Below are positions 8,963-16,164 of a stretch of DNA of 64,000 bases, piece by piece. The stretch covers positions 72,786-136,785 of the forward strand of contig NZ_JAFFZO010000004.1 in NCBI RefSeq assembly GCF_016924145.1. Direction: 5' to 3'. The stretch comes from Amphritea pacifica (lineage in GTDB: Bacteria > Pseudomonadota > Gammaproteobacteria > Pseudomonadales > Balneatricaceae). Under the pieces are notes generated by a model. That model was not told the origin of the DNA and did not search any database. It was given only the letters and a program-made list of their open reading frames with translations. The position numbers and the translations under genes are program-made. Each line of letters opens with the position of its first letter. Position 1 is the first letter of the stretch.

Positions 8963-9106
8963 TCAATATGCTGTTTTGAATTTTCATGAAAAATCAAAAC
9001 TAAATATTGAAAATTCTGTAATTCATCAAAATTAAGTTTTGAAAATTCTTAAAATCATCAAAATTAAATATTGATATGTATGTTTACAGTCAAAATTTAA
9101 TTTTGA
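8963..9106. promoter_or_regulatory. Array of five 17-bp palindromes at 31-32 bp pitch
   Basis: Sites at 8963-8979, 8994-9010, 9026-9042, 9058-9074 and 9090-9106. The last four read TCAAAACTAAATATTGA, TCAAAATTAAGTTTTGA, TCAAAATTAAATATTGA and TCAAAATTTAATTTTGA; the first is a related copy in inverted orientation. Start-to-start spacing is 31, 32, 32 and 32 bases, about three helical turns, so all centres face one side of the DNA. Spacers are 14-15 bases and AT-rich. This looks like a cooperative operator array lying 390 bp upstream of ftsA. The cognate protein is not evident. Confidence 0.75.
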
Positions 9107-9496
9107 TTTTTGTTTATTTTTTGTACAAAAAAGGCGCGATATGTGATAAAAATAGAGGGGTATTCAAAGACGTGCTATATTTGCCGCAACGGCAGAGGCG
9201 GTAGGCGATTTGCCGCTAAAGATGGCAAAAAATTGCCGATATAGATAAAAGGCTTCAAAATTTTACAAATATTTAATGGCTAAAATGTTGTGTTTAAAGA
9301 AATACTCATTTTTAGCAATTATTTGGTTTATTTTTTGCTGTAGTTGTCAATAATATTGCAAACAGCAAAAAGAATGGTTTTACCGGATAAAAAAATATCC
9401 GGGGTTGGTCAAATAACATTCAGGGCTGAAGCAAAAAGCAGCCGGTAAATTACCGTTTCCCGGTAGAGGGGCGGATAGCTAAGTATGTGACTGGAT
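9107..9496 (+). promoter_or_regulatory. AT-rich leader region of ftsAZ with several small palindromes
   Basis: No gene is visible. Small inverted repeats include TGCCG-CAA-CGGCA (9182-9194), GGCAA-AAAA-TTGCC (9224-9237), CCGGATA-A6-TATCCGG (9383-9402) and CGGTAA-A-TTACCG (9443-9455). ATTTGCCGC occurs twice, 30 bases apart. Neither upstream cell-division nor mur genes are present, so ftsA transcription must start within or near this region. I could not settle on a -10/-35 pair. Confidence 0.5.
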
Positions 9497-10735
9497 ATGG
9501 CAATGACGAGCAATATGATCGTGGCACTGGATATAGGCACCTCGAAAGTGGTGTGTCTGGTGGGCGAGGTTGGCCTGGATGGCACGATCGATATCGTTGG
9601 TATTGGCTCCCATGAGTCGCGGGGGCTGAAGCGGGGTGTGGTGGTGAATATCGAATCCACCGTGCACTCCATTCAGCGGGCCGTGGAAGAGGCCGAGCTG
9701 ATGGCGGGCTGTAAGATCCACTCGGTGACCGTGGGGGTCGCCGGCAGCCATATCAACAGCATGAACTCCCACGGCATCGTTGCCGTTCGCGACGGTGAAG
9801 TGATGGAGCATGATCTGGAGCGGGTGATTGATGCGGCCCGGGCGGTGGCGATTCCAGCGGATCAGAAAATTCTGCATATCCTGCCGCAGGAGTATGTCAT
9901 CGATAACCAGGAGGGCATTCGCGAACCGCTGGGGATGTCCGGAGTGCGACTGGAAGCCAAAGTACATCTGGTGACCGGCGCGGTGAATGCGGTGCAGAAC
10001 ATTGAGAAGTGCGTTAAGCGCTGTGGTCTGGCGGTGGACAACGCGGTGCTGGAACAACTGGCATCCAGTTATTCGGTATTGACTGAGGATGAGAAAGAGC
10101 TGGGTGTCTGCATGGTGGATATGGGGGGCGGCACCACCGATATCGCTATCTTCACCGGCGGCGCGATCCGCCATACCGCGGTGATCCCGATTGCCGGTGA
10201 CCAGGTGACCAACGATATTGCCATGGCGCTGCGCACACCGACGCCCCATGCGGAAGAGATCAAGATCAAGTACGCCTGTGCGCTGGCTCAGCTGGCCAGT
10301 GCCGAGGACACCATCAAGGTGCCCAGTGTCGGTGATCGTCCGGCGCGGGACTTGTCCCGTCAGGCGCTGGCAGAGGTGGTTGAGCCGCGCTATGACGAAC
10401 TGTTCACCCTGGTGCAGGCGGAACTGCGCCGCAGCGGTTTTGAAGATCTGGTGGCCGCGGGGATAGTACTGACCGGGGGCACGGCGAAGATGGAAGGGGC
10501 GGTGGAGCTGGCGGAAGAGATCTTCCATATGCCGGTGCGACTGGCGTTACCAAAAGGGGTGCGGGGCATGGGGGATATCCTTAACAGCCCGATCTACGCC
10601 ACCGGCATCGGTCTGTTGCAATACGCCAAACAGGATAGCCATCATCAGGGAGATGCCGTCCCGGTTGATGACGATGAACCAGCAAGAGAGAACATACTGA
10701 ACCGGATGAAAGCCTGGTTTCAGGGGAATTTTTAG
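9497..10735 (+). CDS. ftsA: Cell division protein FtsA
   Basis: 412 aa, usual length. Actin-like ATPase that tethers FtsZ to the inner membrane and recruits late divisome proteins. The phosphate-1 motif VALDIGTSKV is near the N-terminus, followed by the 1C domain. The adenosine/phosphate-2 region is MVDMGGGTTDIAIFTGGA near 210, with LAEVVEPRYDELF and VLTGGTAKMEG further on. A C-terminal amphipathic helix NRMKAWFQGNF serves membrane binding. The Shine-Dalgarno is weak, and the ATG at 9503 is an alternative start. It is followed 60 bases later by ftsZ. Unusually, ftsQ and murein genes are absent upstream. Confidence 0.95.
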   Translation: MAMTSNMIVALDIGTSKVVCLVGEVGLDGTIDIVGIGSHESRGLKRGVVVNIESTVHSIQRAVEEAELMAGCKIHSVTVGVAGSHINSMNSHGIVAVRDGEVMEHDLERVIDAARAVAIPADQKILHILPQEYVIDNQEGIREPLGMSGVRLEAKVHLVTGAVNAVQNIEKCVKRCGLAVDNAVLEQLASSYSVLTEDEKELGVCMVDMGGGTTDIAIFTGGAIRHTAVIPIAGDQVTNDIAMALRTPTPHAEEIKIKYACALAQLASAEDTIKVPSVGDRPARDLSRQALAEVVEPRYDELFTLVQAELRRSGFEDLVAAGIVLTGGTAKMEGAVELAEEIFHMPVRLALPKGVRGMGDILNSPIYATGIGLLQYAKQDSHHQGDAVPVDDDEPARENILNRMKAWFQGNF

Positions 10736-10795
10736 AACGTAATATAAGCAATACAACAGGTGCGGGTTGGGCACTGAACCTGGAGGATAAGGGAC

Positions 10796-11998
10796 ATGTT
10801 TGAACTAGTTAATAACATCGCGCAGAACGCCGTCATTAAGGTGATTGGCGTTGGTGGTGGCGGTGGTAATGCCGTACAGCACATGGTCTCATCGGAGGTT
10901 GATGGGGTCGAATTTATCTGTGCCAATACCGATGCACAGGCGCTCAACAATATGGGCTCGCGCAACGTCCTGCAACTGGGTGGCGAAATCACCAAGGGGC
11001 TGGGTGCGGGGGCTAATCCGGATATCGGTCGTGAAGCGGCGATGGAAGACCGTGAGCAGATCCTGGAGATGCTCAGCGGTGCGGATATGGTGTTTATCAC
11101 CGCTGGCATGGGTGGTGGTACCGGTACCGGGGCGGCGCCAATCGTTGCTGAAGTGGCCAAAGAACTGGGTATCCTGACGGTTGCCGTGGTGACCAAGCCG
11201 TTCCCGTTCGAGGGTAAGAAGCGGATGCTGATCGCCGATCAGGGGATCAAAGAGCTGTCCGAGCATGTTGACTCGCTGATTATCGTGCCCAACGAAAAAC
11301 TGCTGCAGGTACTGGGCAAAAACTGCACCCTGATGAAAGCGTTCGACGAAGCGAATGATGTCCTTAAAGGGGCGGTGCAGGGGATCTCTGATCTGATTAT
11401 CCGTCCGGGAATGATCAACGTCGACTTTGCGGATGTGCGTACCGTGATGTCAGAGATGGGTACCTCGATGATGGGTACCGGTTCGGCCCGCGGTGATAAT
11501 CGTGCCATTGAGGCCGCCGAAGCCGCCGTCCGCAGCCCGCTGCTGGAAGATGTCGATCTGATGGGGGCTCGCGGTATTCTGGTGAATATCACCGCCGGTC
11601 TGGATCTCGGCCTGGGTGAGTTCAGCGATGTAGGTCAGGTGATCGAAGAGTTTGCTTCAGATAGCGCGACTGTTGTGATCGGCACCGTTATCGACCCAGA
11701 GATGTCTGATGAGATTAAAGTCACTGTCGTGGCAACCGGGCTGGGTGGTGCTGAAAAGCAGGATATCCGGGTGGTCAGTAATGGCTCGTCTGCTTCAGGT
11801 TCCCGTCGTGCCGCCAGCGCAGTCAGTGATTACAGCCAGCTTGAGCTGCCAACCGTTATGCGTAATCGCAACGATTCTGTCCGTGCTCAGGATAACCCCG
11901 TGGTTGAGCCGGAGCCTGCGTCAGAGTCACGTAAAACCGGTACGGATGATATGGAGTTTCTGGATATTCCAGCATTCCTGCGTCGTCAGGCTGATTAA
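10796..11998 (+). CDS. ftsZ: Cell division GTPase FtsZ
   Basis: 400 aa (383 in E. coli). Tubulin-like GTPase that forms the Z ring. The nucleotide-binding [10 protein letters not shown] lies near residue 20, the tubulin signature [12 protein letters not shown] near 107 and the synergy T7 loop [15 protein letters not shown] near 208. After a variable linker, the C-terminal peptide [11 protein letters not shown] binds FtsA and ZipA. GGAGG lies nine bases before the ATG. The expected downstream lpxC is missing: an intrinsic terminator and tRNA-Ser follow instead. Confidence 0.97.
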   Translation: MFELVNNIAQNAVIKVIGVGGGGGNAVQHMVSSEVDGVEFICANTDAQALNNMGSRNVLQLGGEITKGLGAGANPDIGREAAMEDREQILEMLSGADMVFITAGMGGGTGTGAAPIVAEVAKELGILTVAVVTKPFPFEGKKRMLIADQGIKELSEHVDSLIIVPNEKLLQVLGKNCTLMKAFDEANDVLKGAVQGISDLIIRPGMINVDFADVRTVMSEMGTSMMGTGSARGDNRAIEAAEAAVRSPLLEDVDLMGARGILVNITAGLDLGLGEFSDVGQVIEEFASDSATVVIGTVIDPEMSDEIKVTVVATGLGGAEKQDIRVVSNGSSASGSRRAASAVSDYSQLELPTVMRNRNDSVRAQDNPVVEPEPASESRKTGTDDMEFLDIPAFLRRQAD

Positions 11999-12051
11999 AA
12001 GATAGCCCATTGGGGTATGTTCCACCCCTTATCTTTTAACAGCCAAACTTC

Positions 12052-12091
12052 CCCCGCCTGTGGAGCCATCCCAGGCGGGGTTTTCTTTTTT
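12052..12091 (+). terminator. Rho-independent terminator after ftsZ
   Basis: Perfect 9-bp stem CCCCGCCTG / CAGGCGGGG with an 11-base loop, followed by TTTTCTTTTTT. It closes the ftsAZ transcript 50 bases after the ftsZ stop. Confidence 0.92.
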
Positions 12092-12220
12092 GAGTCGCTG
12101 AAAACCCGGCTGGGTTGCGGTTTTAAACGAATCCGAAAAAAGTCGTTAAAAACCGTTCCAGATGTTTGATTTAAGTCCTGAATTCTATTAAAGTACGCGG
12201 CCTCTGATATCGGCATCAGA

Positions 12221-12448
12221 GAGAACGCCGAGGTTTGCGACGGCGTTAACCCGCACCCAGATGTGCAGGTTATAAGTCTGAAAAGACAGCGTAAACAAAA
12301 TACGTAGTGAGGTGTCCGAGTGGTTGACTCGGAGGCGAAGCCGCAGAGAACATCGGAGTTTACGACGATGGTAACGAGCACGCAGGCGTGCAGGTTATGA
12401 GTCTGAAAAGACAGCGTAAACAACATACGTGGTGAGGTGTCCGAGTGG
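12221..12448 (+). repeat. 103-bp direct repeat ending in the 5' part of tRNA-Ser
   Basis: Copies at 12221-12323 and 12346-12448, period 125 bases. They share GTCTGAAAAGACAGCGTAAA, a YATACGTRGTGAGG junction and the first bases of tRNA-Ser (GTGAGGTGTCCGAGTGG). The second copy runs into the intact tRNA gene. The first diverges after 12323, leaving only a tRNA head (12306-12323). The repeat probably carries the tRNA promoter and leader, and looks like a remnant of a tandem tRNA-Ser array or of an insertion. Confidence 0.75.
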
Positions 12449-12518
12449 CCGAAGGAGCACGCCTGGAAAGTGTGTATACCGCAAGGTATCGAGGGTTCGA
12501 ATCCCTCCCTCACCGCCA
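12431..12518 (+). tRNA. tRNA-Ser (anticodon GGA)
   Basis: 88 bases including encoded CCA. The acceptor stem GGTGAGG (12431-12437) pairs with CCTCACC (12508-12514), followed by discriminator G and CCA. There is a class II long variable arm with the hairpin GTATACC-GCAA-GGTATC, T-arm GAGGGTTCGAATCCCTC, and anticodon loop CCTGGAAAG containing GGA, which reads UCC and UCU. Confidence 0.97.
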
Positions 12519-12534
12519 TCTAATTCAAAACGGA

Positions 12535-12563
12535 AAAGCCCGGTTTAACCACCGGGCTTTTTT
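12535..12563 (+). terminator. Terminator after tRNA-Ser
   Basis: Stem AAGCCCGG / CCGGGCTT, loop TTTAACCA, ending in a T tract. A near copy occurs downstream at 12851-12880. Confidence 0.9.
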
Positions 12564-12589
12564 GTATCTGAAATATGAGGGGAGGGTGA

Positions 12590-12820
12590 GAGTCGAACGC
12601 AGTGAGACAACATCGGAGCTTGCGACGATGGCCCTGAAAGGGTGAAAGTTTTCTGTGAATAGCCCTCGCGGGTTCGAGCCGAGCGAAGCGAGACCACATC
12701 GGAGCCTGCGACGATAGCCCGAAGGGCGAGGAGTGAAACGACGAGGGCACCGAGCATAGCGAGATAACGTTGGAGCCTGTGACGACGACCCGAAGGGCGA
12801 GGAGTGAAACGACGAGTAAT
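12590..12820 (+). repeat. Tandem degenerate repeats between duplicated tRNA tails
   Basis: Two adjacent 71-base units (12679-12749 and 12750-12820) share CCGAGCRWAGCGAGA, a GGAGCCTGYGACGA core and CGAAGGGCGAGGAGTGAAAC. A third, shorter copy lies at 12590-12649. The core ATCGGAG-YY-TGCGACGAT also appears upstream of the tRNA (near 12353). Reading frames across it in both directions are repeat artefacts. No gene is proposed here. Confidence 0.7.
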
Positions 12821-12880
12821 CCTCCCTCACCGCCATCTAATTCAAAATGAAACAGCCTGGTTTAACCACCGGGCTTTTTT
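12819..12880 (+). pseudogene. Duplicated 3' end of tRNA-Ser with its terminator
   Basis: The tRNA tail CCTCACCGCCA followed by TCTAATTCAAAA and the AGCCTGG/CCGGGCT hairpin with T tract is repeated 317 bases downstream of the intact tRNA. Only about 17 bases of tRNA are present, so it is non-functional as a tRNA. The pattern resembles an attachment-site duplication or a collapsed tandem tRNA gene. The hairpin could still terminate transcription. Confidence 0.75.
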
Positions 12881-13001
12881 ATGTTTGGAATATGGGCTTC
12901 GTCTAAGCCCAAAACATTCTCCCTCATTCCCCTAGAGCCCCTCTGATAACGCTTGTATACTGGCTGCAATTTTGTCTCAGACTCACCATGGGTTCATCAT
13001 T

Positions 13002-14243
13002 TTGCATACACTTGCACAGTTAAAATCCGGCGAATTAGCGGGTATTCAGCATCTGAAATTGTCAGAAAATTTGACCACCTTCCCGGTGGAGATTCTGTCG
13101 CTGGCGGATACTCTGGAAATTCTTGATCTGTCCCATAACCGGTTGGATTCATTGCCGGATGAGCTGAGACAGCTGCATAAGCTTAAAATCATGTTTGCTT
13201 CAAACAACCGCTTTGAGACGCTGCCAAAAGTGCTGGGTGAGTGCGCTAGTCTGGAAATGGTGGGGTTTAAAGCGAACAGAATAAGCCGGGTGCCGGAAAA
13301 CGCATTGCCGCCCCGGTTACGCTGGCTAATCTTAACGGATAACCGGATTGAAACTCTGCCTGAGTCGCTGGGCGAGCGGCCCCGGTTACAAAAGTTAGCA
13401 CTGGCGGGTAATCGCTTAACCCATCTGCCACAGAGTATGGCTAAGTTAACCAACCTTGAGTTAGTGCGTATCTCTGCTAACCAGTTGAGTGAGTGCCCTG
13501 AACAGCTGCTTGATCTGCCGAAACTCGCCTGGATTGCGTTTTCCGGTAATCCATTCAGTCGTTCAGATCTCAGGATTGACTCTGTTCCGCTTATACGGTC
13601 ATCCAGCTATACCCAGCAGGAAGTGTTGGGGCAGGGGGCATCGGGTGTAATTTCAAAGGCGGTGTGGAATGAGGATCAAACCCACTTTCCTGATGAGATA
13701 GCGGTGAAAGTATTCAAAGGTGAGGTTACCTCTGATGGCTATCCGGAAGATGAGCTGCACGCCTGTTTAAAGGTCGGAGAGCATCCCAATCTGGTACAGC
13801 CTTTGGCGCAGGTGAATGAGAATGGGTACTTAGCGTTGATCATGAACCTGATTCCACCGCACTATCGCAATCTGGGGTTGCCGCCATGCTTTCAGAGTTG
13901 TACCCGTGACAACTTCCCCGAGGGTGTTTCGCTATCCATCGAACAGATCGATAAAATTGTGCAACAGATGGTGAGTGTCTTTACCCATCTGCATGACCAG
14001 CAAGTCTGTCATGGTGATCTGTATGCCCATAACACCCTGTATGACGAAGATGCGAATATCATTTTTGGCGACTTTGGCGCGGCCAGTATGTATCACATGC
14101 TAACAGAGAGACAGCAGGAAAAGATCAGGCAGATTGAGCGGCGGGCGCTGCATCATTTTATTGATGATCTGTTGAGTATCTGTGCTGAAACCGATCAACA
14201 GAACCTGAGATTCACGCGCCTGAAGCAGAAAGCTACGCATTAG
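13002..14243 (+). CDS. Leucine-rich-repeat protein kinase
   Basis: 413 aa from a TTG at 13002 (an upstream in-frame TTG at 12972 adds ten residues). I prefer 13002 because relatives typically begin MHTLxQLxSGELAG, although no clear Shine-Dalgarno precedes either. Residues about 25-200 hold seven to eight leucine-rich repeats (for example LEILDLSHNRLDSLPDEL). A protein-kinase domain follows: glycine loop LGQGASGVI, lysine motif IAVKVFKG, catalytic loop HGDLYAHN and GDFGAAS. Catalytic Lys, Asp, Asn and DFG Asp are all present, so activity is plausible. No membrane segment. Partners are unknown; it stands alone beside the repeat-rich tRNA locus. Confidence 0.85.
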   Translation: MHTLAQLKSGELAGIQHLKLSENLTTFPVEILSLADTLEILDLSHNRLDSLPDELRQLHKLKIMFASNNRFETLPKVLGECASLEMVGFKANRISRVPENALPPRLRWLILTDNRIETLPESLGERPRLQKLALAGNRLTHLPQSMAKLTNLELVRISANQLSECPEQLLDLPKLAWIAFSGNPFSRSDLRIDSVPLIRSSSYTQQEVLGQGASGVISKAVWNEDQTHFPDEIAVKVFKGEVTSDGYPEDELHACLKVGEHPNLVQPLAQVNENGYLALIMNLIPPHYRNLGLPPCFQSCTRDNFPEGVSLSIEQIDKIVQQMVSVFTHLHDQQVCHGDLYAHNTLYDEDANIIFGDFGAASMYHMLTERQQEKIRQIERRALHHFIDDLLSICAETDQQNLRFTRLKQKATH

Positions 14244-14726
14244 CGTGCCAGGATAAAAGCAAAAGCGGCGATCATTTCCCTTTCAGCTGAATCCAGCATA
14301 AATTGAAAACGATAAAGCCTGGTCTGACGACCGGGTTTTTTTGTGTCGGACACATGATAGGGGTCGAGTGCGGTGAGTTCCCCCAGTTTTTTATATAGAT
14401 ATTGGTTGCATTGTCTGTCTGTGCTCATGACAAATTATATTCAGGTCAATGACGCAACATATCTATTATCAGCCGTTAGCCAGCGATCATCGCGTGGGGT
14501 GGGTAGTGGGTAAAACGATGAGTTCAATCTATTCTGTTTAGGTTTTGTAATGTAGCTGTATGGTGTTTACTGGCATATTCACTAATATTATGAGTGGTTA
14601 TAGCGATTGTTGAATACCGGTCTGGGTTAGCAAAGCTAATCGTTTTGCTTAGGAAAGATCGTTTTACAGCGATAGGTGGATTTTCTAAGGTGGGCATAAA
14701 GTAACTCAGTAAAGAGATCTTCTGTT
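14244..14726. other. Noncoding stretch between LRR kinase and OsmC-like gene
   Basis: Apart from the terminator at 14313-14342 I see no gene or tRNA. The sequence is AT-rich after 14440 and presumably holds the promoter of the OsmC-like gene. ATCGTTTT occurs twice near 14639 and 14658, which is too little to define an operator. Confidence 0.4.
14313..14342 (+). terminator. Terminator after the LRR kinase gene
   Basis: Hairpin AAGCCTGGT-CTGACG-ACCGGGTTT followed by a T run. It resembles the tRNA-Ser terminator sequences at 12535 and 12851. Confidence 0.7.
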
Positions 14727-15176
14727 ATGTCTGTACATCAAGCAAAAATTAACTGGCAGCGCAAACCCCACTGCTCAGATTCAGTGACTTACTCGCGTAA
14801 TCATCAGGTCAGCCTGAATGGAGATCAGCAACTTCAGGTATCGGCCTCGACGGAATTTAAGGGCGATCCTAACTGTGCAGATCCCGAGCAGATGCTGGTG
14901 AGTGCTGTTTCCAGTTGTCATATGCTGTTTTTCCTGGCGATTGCAGAGTTTCAGGGGTTCCGGGTTGAATCATACGAAGATGTTCCTGCAGGATATCTGG
15001 AAAAGAACGGCAAAGGCGGGATGGAAATTACCCGTATTGTCCTCTCCCCCAGCGTGATATTCGGTGGAGATAAGCAGCCCGATCAGCAAACAATTTCTAA
15101 AATCCATGCCAATGCACATAAGAACTGTTTTATCAGAAACTCGGTTACAGCCAGTGTTGAGATCAATCATTCTTAA
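14727..15176 (+). CDS. OsmC/Ohr-family protein
   Basis: 149 aa, normal for the family. OsmC and Ohr proteins are thiol-dependent peroxidases acting on organic hydroperoxides. The two reactive cysteines are in VSSCHMLFFLA (about residue 61) and HKNCFIRNS (about 136). The first sits at the start of the central helix as expected. GDPNCADPEQMLVSA is the typical entry to that helix. The gene lies 25 bases upstream of a crotonase-fold gene, suggesting co-transcription with it. Confidence 0.85.
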   Translation: MSVHQAKINWQRKPHCSDSVTYSRNHQVSLNGDQQLQVSASTEFKGDPNCADPEQMLVSAVSSCHMLFFLAIAEFQGFRVESYEDVPAGYLEKNGKGGMEITRIVLSPSVIFGGDKQPDQQTISKIHANAHKNCFIRNSVTASVEINHS

Positions 15177-15201
15177 CTGTTGATATTTTGTGAGGGCTTC
15201 T

Positions 15202-16002
15202 ATGAGCACTAATCAGTCAAAAGAGAGTCTTTTGTTGCGCAGCGATCAGAATGGTGCCGTGTTTCTCTCTTTAAACCGGCCGGATAAATTAAATACCTTA
15301 TCCGAAGCGATGCTGGCTTCACTACAACAGGAACTAGATAGTATCGCCGCTGATCCCACCGTACAGTGTGTCGTCCTGAGTGCTGAGGGGCGCGGATTTT
15401 GTGCCGGCCACGATCTGCAAGAGATGCGCAGCAACCCAACGCATAGCTACTATCAGGAACTGTTTCGTCGTTGTGGTCAGGTGATGCAGAGCATCGTTAA
15501 TCTGCCAGTACCGGTCGTTGCAAAGGTGGGTGGTATCGCCGCCGCTGCAGGCTGTCAACTGGTCGCCAGCTGTGATCTGGTGATCGCTGCCAGATCGGCC
15601 CGATTCGCTGTTCCGGGTATTAATGTGGGGTTGTTCTGTTCAACCCCGGCGGTTGCCCTGTCACGCAATATCTCACCTAAGCGGGCATTCGATCTGCTGG
15701 TGACCGGCGATATTATTGATGCCGATACTGCGCTGGAATGGGGGCTGATCAGCAGTGTGGTTGATGATGCGGATCTGGATGACGCCGTTGCAGAAAAAGT
15801 CGAGAAAATTCTCAGTAAAAGTCCTTCTGCTGTCCGGTTTGGCAAATCGATGTTTAATCCGCAACGCCAGATGTCGCTGGCTGATGCCTATGAATTTGCC
15901 GGCAATGTTATGGCGGATAATATGATGAGTCCCGACGCGGGCGAAGGTATTGATGCCTTTCTTGCCAAACGGGCACCGATCTGGGAAAAGCCGGCGGGCT
16001 GA
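15202..16002 (+). CDS. Enoyl-CoA hydratase/isomerase-family protein, ECHDC3-like
   Basis: 266 aa from the ATG at 15202 (preceded by GAGG); a GTG at 15190 is an alternative. Crotonase fold with oxyanion-hole segments GRGFCAGHDLQEM and KVGGIAAAAGCQL. The two Glu residues that catalyse hydration in classical crotonase are replaced: Gln in AAGCQLVASCD and Gly in VPGINVGLFC. This matches ECHDC3-type proteins and makes ordinary enoyl-CoA hydration doubtful. It is probably co-transcribed with the OsmC-like gene; the acyl-CoA ligase follows after 160 bases. Confidence 0.82.
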   Translation: MSTNQSKESLLLRSDQNGAVFLSLNRPDKLNTLSEAMLASLQQELDSIAADPTVQCVVLSAEGRGFCAGHDLQEMRSNPTHSYYQELFRRCGQVMQSIVNLPVPVVAKVGGIAAAAGCQLVASCDLVIAARSARFAVPGINVGLFCSTPAVALSRNISPKRAFDLLVTGDIIDADTALEWGLISSVVDDADLDDAVAEKVEKILSKSPSAVRFGKSMFNPQRQMSLADAYEFAGNVMADNMMSPDAGEGIDAFLAKRAPIWEKPAG

Positions 16003-16164
16003 GGTTTTTATCTGAGAAAGTCTGTGTGGATCTGCTGGTTTTACTGGCTTTCAATGAATTTAGCATTAGATATTGACGTTATCAGGCACACTCTGCTGGT
16101 GCAGGTGAGATAGCTTATCTGACGTAGAGGTCGCTGATGAGTCTTACACAAGAGAAACAATAAA

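Noticed and set aside
8963-9106. Repeat array as a CRISPR
   Set aside because: Units are 17-bp palindromes with spacers of only 14-15 similar AT-rich bases, and there are no cas genes. The pitch fits a protein-binding array, not CRISPR.
9223-9238. TGGCAAAAAATTGCC as a sigma-54 promoter of ftsA
   Set aside because: The GG-to-GC separation is one base short, and the sequence is better explained as the dyad GGCAA-N4-TTGCC.
9479-10528. Long open frame on the minus strand opposite ftsA (349 codons)
   Set aside because: It lies antisense to a certain ftsA gene, is rich in His and Arg as expected for a shadow frame, and shows no family features.
12445-12836. Small open frames across the tRNA-Ser region
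   Set aside because: They run through the tRNA and degenerate repeats in several frames on both strands, which is typical of repeat artefacts.
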